A DNA stretch of 8,852 nt from Eubacteriales Family XIII. Incertae Sedis bacterium (GTDB lineage Bacteria > Bacillota > Clostridia > Peptostreptococcales > Anaerovoracaceae). A program made the position numbers and the translations under genes. The stretch spans positions 1 through 8,852 of the forward strand of contig JAIRPC010000094.1 in NCBI GenBank assembly GCA_031257215.1, read 5' to 3'. Each line of letters starts with the position of its first letter. Position 1 is the first letter of the stretch. Below, one piece after another: positions 6,967 through 8,852 of the stretch. Under the pieces are notes generated by a model that saw nothing but the letters and a program-made list of their open reading frames with translations, searched no databases and was not told where the DNA came from.

Positions 6967-6978
6967 TAGCCAGTCCAA

Positions 6979-6987
6979 GGGGGGGGG
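6979..6987. repeat. Homopolymer of nine G (nine C on the coding strand) at the -35 position
   Basis: Nine consecutive G on the plus strand lie 15 bases upstream of the TATAAT box of the DUF1538 operon, covering where a -35 element would be. Runs of this length are prone to slipped-strand length change and to sequencing error. Confidence 0.7.
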
Positions 6988-6991
6988 CATC

Positions 6992-7063
6992 GGGCGGGCG
7001 CGATAGCAGGCGCAGGCCTGCAAGGCAATGACAGAGCGGACCCGCGCATCGGCAAGCCCGCCC
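6992..7063. repeat. GC-rich inverted repeat, 72 bases, possible transcript-end or structured element
   Basis: GGGCGGGC (6992-6999) and GCCCGCCC (7056-7063) are perfectly complementary. They enclose 56 bases that include the palindrome GCAGGCCTGC (7012-7021). The 8-bp stem and the length recall a tRNA, but no T-loop or anticodon arm fits. No T run follows, so a standard intrinsic terminator is not supported. It lies between the stop of the membrane protein gene (7108) and the DUF1538 promoter. Confidence 0.5.
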
Positions 7064-7068
7064 TATTA

Positions 7069-7088
7069 TTGATAATTGATTGATAATT
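7069..7088. repeat. Direct repeat TTGATAATT, 11-base period
   Basis: TTGATAATT occurs at 7069-7077 and 7080-7088, one helical turn apart, in an AT-rich patch just after the stop of the 173-residue membrane protein gene. It could be a protein binding site, or simply AT-rich filler. Confidence 0.35.
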
Positions 7089-7107
7089 TCTTGTGATGTA
7101 ACCTGGC

Positions 7108-7629
7108 TTATGCGTCGATATTGGCCGTGATCTGCCTGTCAACAAGGATCTGTATTTTGTTTTTGTCCCTATCGTACAAGAATATGGTTTCCCTCACGTA
7201 GCTCAGCCCCATGATGTTGAAGATGTTCGCCTCGTCCTTCTTCGCCCGAGCCTGCGATGCATTGACCGCGTACTTGGCTATGCCCGCGCGCTCGCCGTCG
7301 CTCAGCTCAGCCCATTTCACATCCTCTTTCAGCACGGGCATATAGTTCGTCGCCATAGCGCCGTTCTGGCTTTGTTGTGTGACCTGTATTTCCAGTATGC
7401 GGCTGCCGTACTGGTTGAACACGCCAGCGAAGTATAGAACTGCAAGCACCACAACAACCGCGACAGCCGCTATGATGATAATTTTCTTCTTGTCCATGCC
7501 GAACGAAAAATTCGGGCTAAATGATGCCCTTGGTGCAGGTGCGCTCTTCGCCGTCATCTCGACCTGGGACGGTACGCCGTACCCTCCTAGCGCTTCGCTG
7601 TATCCGTTTTGGTTTTTCTTGCTTGCCAT
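7108..7629 (-). CDS. Unrecognised single-pass membrane protein
   Basis: I do not recognise this 173-residue protein. An N-terminal segment of about 48 residues, rich in Ser, Ala, Pro, Asn and Gly, is followed by MDKKK and one strong membrane helix (IIIIAAVAVVVVLAVLYFAGV, about 50-70). The lysines before the helix predict an N-in, C-out topology. The external part (about 72-173) mixes beta-like strands (SRILEIQVTQQSQ, TIFLYDRDKNKIQILVDRQI) with a helical middle (SDGERAGIAKYAVNASQARAKKDEA). No catalytic motif or cysteine is visible. The ATG at 7629 has AAAGGGA 11 bases upstream, a weak site, but codon and composition pattern support the frame. It stands alone between two intergenic regions, with its own promoter candidate. 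Confidence 0.75.
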   Translation of the reverse strand: MASKKNQNGYSEALGGYGVPSQVEMTAKSAPAPRASFSPNFSFGMDKKKIIIIAAVAVVVVLAVLYFAGVFNQYGSRILEIQVTQQSQNGAMATNYMPVLKEDVKWAELSDGERAGIAKYAVNASQARAKKDEANIFNIMGLSYVRETIFLYDRDKNKIQILVDRQITANIDA

Positions 7630-7700
7630 AAGTATCTCTGTCCCTTTCTACATCCAAACACTGGGACTCCGAACATTGTAGCCCCAATACATGCATAACA

Positions 7701-7729
7701 ATTATTTCATTATTTCCCCCTGCGGTCAA
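7701..7729 (-). promoter_or_regulatory. Promoter candidate for the single-pass membrane protein
   Basis: TTGACC (7729-7724), 17 bases, then AATAAT (7706-7701), preceded by TGA, which gives an extended -10. Each box matches 5 of 6 consensus bases. The predicted leader is about 65 bases. The rest of 7630-7700 shows no other signal. Confidence 0.55.
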
Positions 7730-7811
7730 GCGGTATTGTGCTTTATCGCACTTTATTTTATTTTTCGGCCTTTTTCAGCAACGTTTAAGGTTAGGAGGCA
7801 TTCTTCCGCAG

Positions 7812-7901
7812 GCCGTATCGCGCGGATAGGCGGCAGGGATGGCGCACGCGGCTTTCGGCAAGATGCCTCGCGGTACTCCTCGCGGTACTGTACGATACGG
7901 C
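7812..7901. repeat. 9-bp inverted repeat enclosing 72 bases, downstream of DUF4130
   Basis: GCCGTATCG (7812-7820) and CGATACGGC (7893-7901) are perfectly complementary and begin 11 bases past the DUF4130 stop. The interior is GC-rich, with a small GGCTTTCGGC-type hairpin and the 12-bp tandem repeat listed separately. There is no T run, so it is not a classic terminator. No known RNA family is recognised. Confidence 0.45.
7866..7889. repeat. Perfect 12-bp tandem duplication
   Basis: CCTCGCGGTACT occurs twice without a gap (7866-7877, 7878-7889), inside the larger inverted repeat. It lies between genes and so is free to vary in copy number. Confidence 0.75.
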
Positions 7902-7911
7902 GCGAGCTTGC

Positions 7912-8709
7912 CTAGGGCTGCATCTCCGTCAGGTTCTGCCAGTAGCGCGCGGGCATGAAATTTCTCTGGCAGCGCGGGTTGGCTCTCTCCTTGATGGCAA
8001 TCGCGTCAAAATACCTGCGCCACATGTCGCGGTAGCCTTTCTCTCCCGCCGTGTTCTCGAACAGCGCGGCGTCGCGCTCCGTGAAATCCTCTATGTGCCA
8101 ACGCCTGTGCCACGCTATAAGCGCACGCCCGCGCCGTGTGTCGTGGATGATGAACGGCTCGCTCTTGAAGCGATCTGTGAAATGAGGCGCGAGAAATTCG
8201 AGCACGTCATGGTCCGGCTCGACACGCGCGTAGAGTATCTCGCGGGTTTGCGCGGCCATTGCTTCCGCGCCGCCATGCCAAGCGCTGGCGGGCGGCGCGG
8301 GGCAGACCGCCGAAAACCTGATTAGCCCGCACAGGCGGTGTACCTCGTTGCCGATTTTCAGCTCCGCCCGCGCTACGGGGTTTACGAGCGGGTGCGAGTG
8401 CAGGAACGCCACGCCCGGCCCGCTCTTGAAGCAGAAGCGGATATAGTTCAGAAGCAGCATTTCCTTGCCGTCCGTGTCTGTGCGGAACACGCGGTAGACG
8501 CGGGCGAGCGCATGTGGCGAGATCTTTTCCTCGATAGCGGCTTCGACCCTGCGCGCCCTGCCCTCGTCCGTCCGCACCTCACATGGCGCAACAAGCATGT
8601 CCGCCTGATACGCACCGCGCACGAAGATCCCGTCGGCCTTAGCCGAATAATAGTGTTCGTAAACGCAGGAGAGAAACCCGCCAAAGGTCCCATCGTAAAT
8701 ATAGTTCAT
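7912..8709 (-). CDS. DUF4130 (TIGR03915) putative DNA repair/metabolism protein
   Basis: This 265-residue protein, near the family's usual length, is recognised from its start MNYIYDGTFGGFLSCVYEHY and its C-terminal signature. It has HRLCGLIRF (124-132), YARVEPDHDVLEFLAPHFTDRF (160-181), FIIHDTRRGRALI (186-198) and WRRYFDAIAIKERANPRCQRNFMPARYWQNLTE (230-262). Known family context: it sits next to a radical SAM protein (TIGR03916), and the pair is predicted to act on DNA, with no settled reaction. The ATG at 8709 overlaps the stop of the upstream frame as ATGA, with AGGGTGGG just before it, so the two are translationally coupled. Oddity: the segment between RF (132) and YA (160) is about 20 residues longer than usual as I recall the family, and rich in Ala, Pro and Gly. 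The gene is followed by a structured intergenic stretch without an obvious terminator. Confidence 0.88.
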   Translation of the reverse strand: MNYIYDGTFGGFLSCVYEHYYSAKADGIFVRGAYQADMLVAPCEVRTDEGRARRVEAAIEEKISPHALARVYRVFRTDTDGKEMLLLNYIRFCFKSGPGVAFLHSHPLVNPVARAELKIGNEVHRLCGLIRFSAVCPAPPASAWHGGAEAMAAQTREILYARVEPDHDVLEFLAPHFTDRFKSEPFIIHDTRRGRALIAWHRRWHIEDFTERDAALFENTAGEKGYRDMWRRYFDAIAIKERANPRCQRNFMPARYWQNLTEMQP

Positions 8710-8852
8710 AGCCCACCCTGGCTGGCGAGAGGGAATCGCGGCAGCACCTGTAGCGGGCCGCCATGAGGCTTGGACGGCTCTGGCATTGCGACCGCTGGGC
8801 CGCCATGACTCCGTGCGCCGGACAGCGCCTCAAACATAGAGATCTGCGCGGG
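8706..8852 (-). CDS. C-terminal end of the upstream gene, probably the radical SAM partner (TIGR03916-like), partial
   Basis: A frame with no stop runs from the right edge to a TGA at 8708-8706 that overlaps the DUF4130 ATG. It gives 48 residues beginning PAQISMFEALSG and continuing as a Gly/Pro-rich tail with SHGGP and PHGGP. A short Q-I-S-M-F-like end would suit the radical SAM protein that normally precedes DUF4130. The Fe-S core lies outside the window, so this identity is inferred from the overlap and the neighbour, not from motifs. Confidence 0.6.
   Translation of the reverse strand, partial: PAQISMFEALSGARSHGGPAVAMPEPSKPHGGPLQVLPRFPLASQGGL
8755..8808. repeat. 12-bp direct repeat inside the upstream gene's tail
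   Basis: GGGCCGCCATGA occurs at 8755-8766 and 8797-8808, 42 bases (14 codons) apart and in frame, encoding the SHGGP and PHGGP motifs. It suggests a recent small duplication in a dispensable tail. Confidence 0.6.

Noticed and set aside
5806..6969. Long plus-strand open frame (387 codons) opposite the DUF1538 gene
   Set aside because: The product is a low-complexity His/Arg/Glu/Gln-rich shadow of a GC-rich membrane protein gene read backwards. It has no domain or ribosome site.
6992..7063. Possible tRNA: 72 bases with complementary ends of acceptor-stem type
   Set aside because: Neither strand has a TTCRANTC-like T-loop, a fitting D-arm or an anticodon stem-loop in the right place.
7738..7765. 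Possible plus-strand terminator, GTGC-TTTATC-GCAC followed by T-rich sequence
   Set aside because: The stem is only 4 bp, and no plus-strand gene ends there. On the minus strand no T run follows.

Overview
This window looks like bacterial chromosome from a Gram-positive anaerobe, most likely a Clostridia-type Bacillota. The evidence is strong AGGTG/AGGAGG ribosome sites, secreted proteins built from BIG2, SH3b and FN3 modules of the clostridial type, a DUF1538 transporter-like protein with PII-like partners, and a DUF4130 (TIGR03915) gene. The taxonomic call is inference. All credible genes lie on the minus strand, so transcription runs from the right end of the window to the left. No rRNA, tRNA, CRISPR array, transposase or phage gene was seen.

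From right to left: (1) 8706-8852 is the 3' end of an open frame that overlaps, by ATGA, a DUF4130/TIGR03915 gene (7912-8709). That family normally pairs with a radical SAM protein (TIGR03916) in a predicted DNA repair or modification couple. (2) 7630-7911 is intergenic. It holds a promoter candidate, a 9-bp inverted repeat and a perfect 12-bp tandem duplication. (3) 7108-7629 encodes an unrecognised single-pass membrane protein. (4) 6910-7107 is intergenic, with a long GC-rich inverted repeat, a run of nine G and an extended -10 promoter. (5) 4382-6909 is a tight three-gene operon: a large internally duplicated DUF1538 membrane protein followed by two different PII-like proteins, with a 1-base overlap and a 3-base gap. 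(6) A strong sigma-A promoter (TTGACA-17-TATAGT) then drives a 1319-residue secreted mosaic protein (279-4238). It carries BIG2-like, SH3-like and FN3 modules and ends in a zinc-protease domain with HExxHxxGxxD and a Met-turn. (7) Twelve bases later a second secreted FN3 protein begins and runs off the left edge.

Two systems deserve attention. The first is the DUF1538-PII-PII operon: a membrane carrier of unknown substrate made with two nucleotide-sensor-like subunits, and with a homopolymer tract where its -35 box would sit. The second is the surface-protease operon, in which the catalytic part of the protease is much more AT-rich than its adhesive stalk, suggesting domain-level acquisition. 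The DUF4130 pair is conserved but functionally unresolved.
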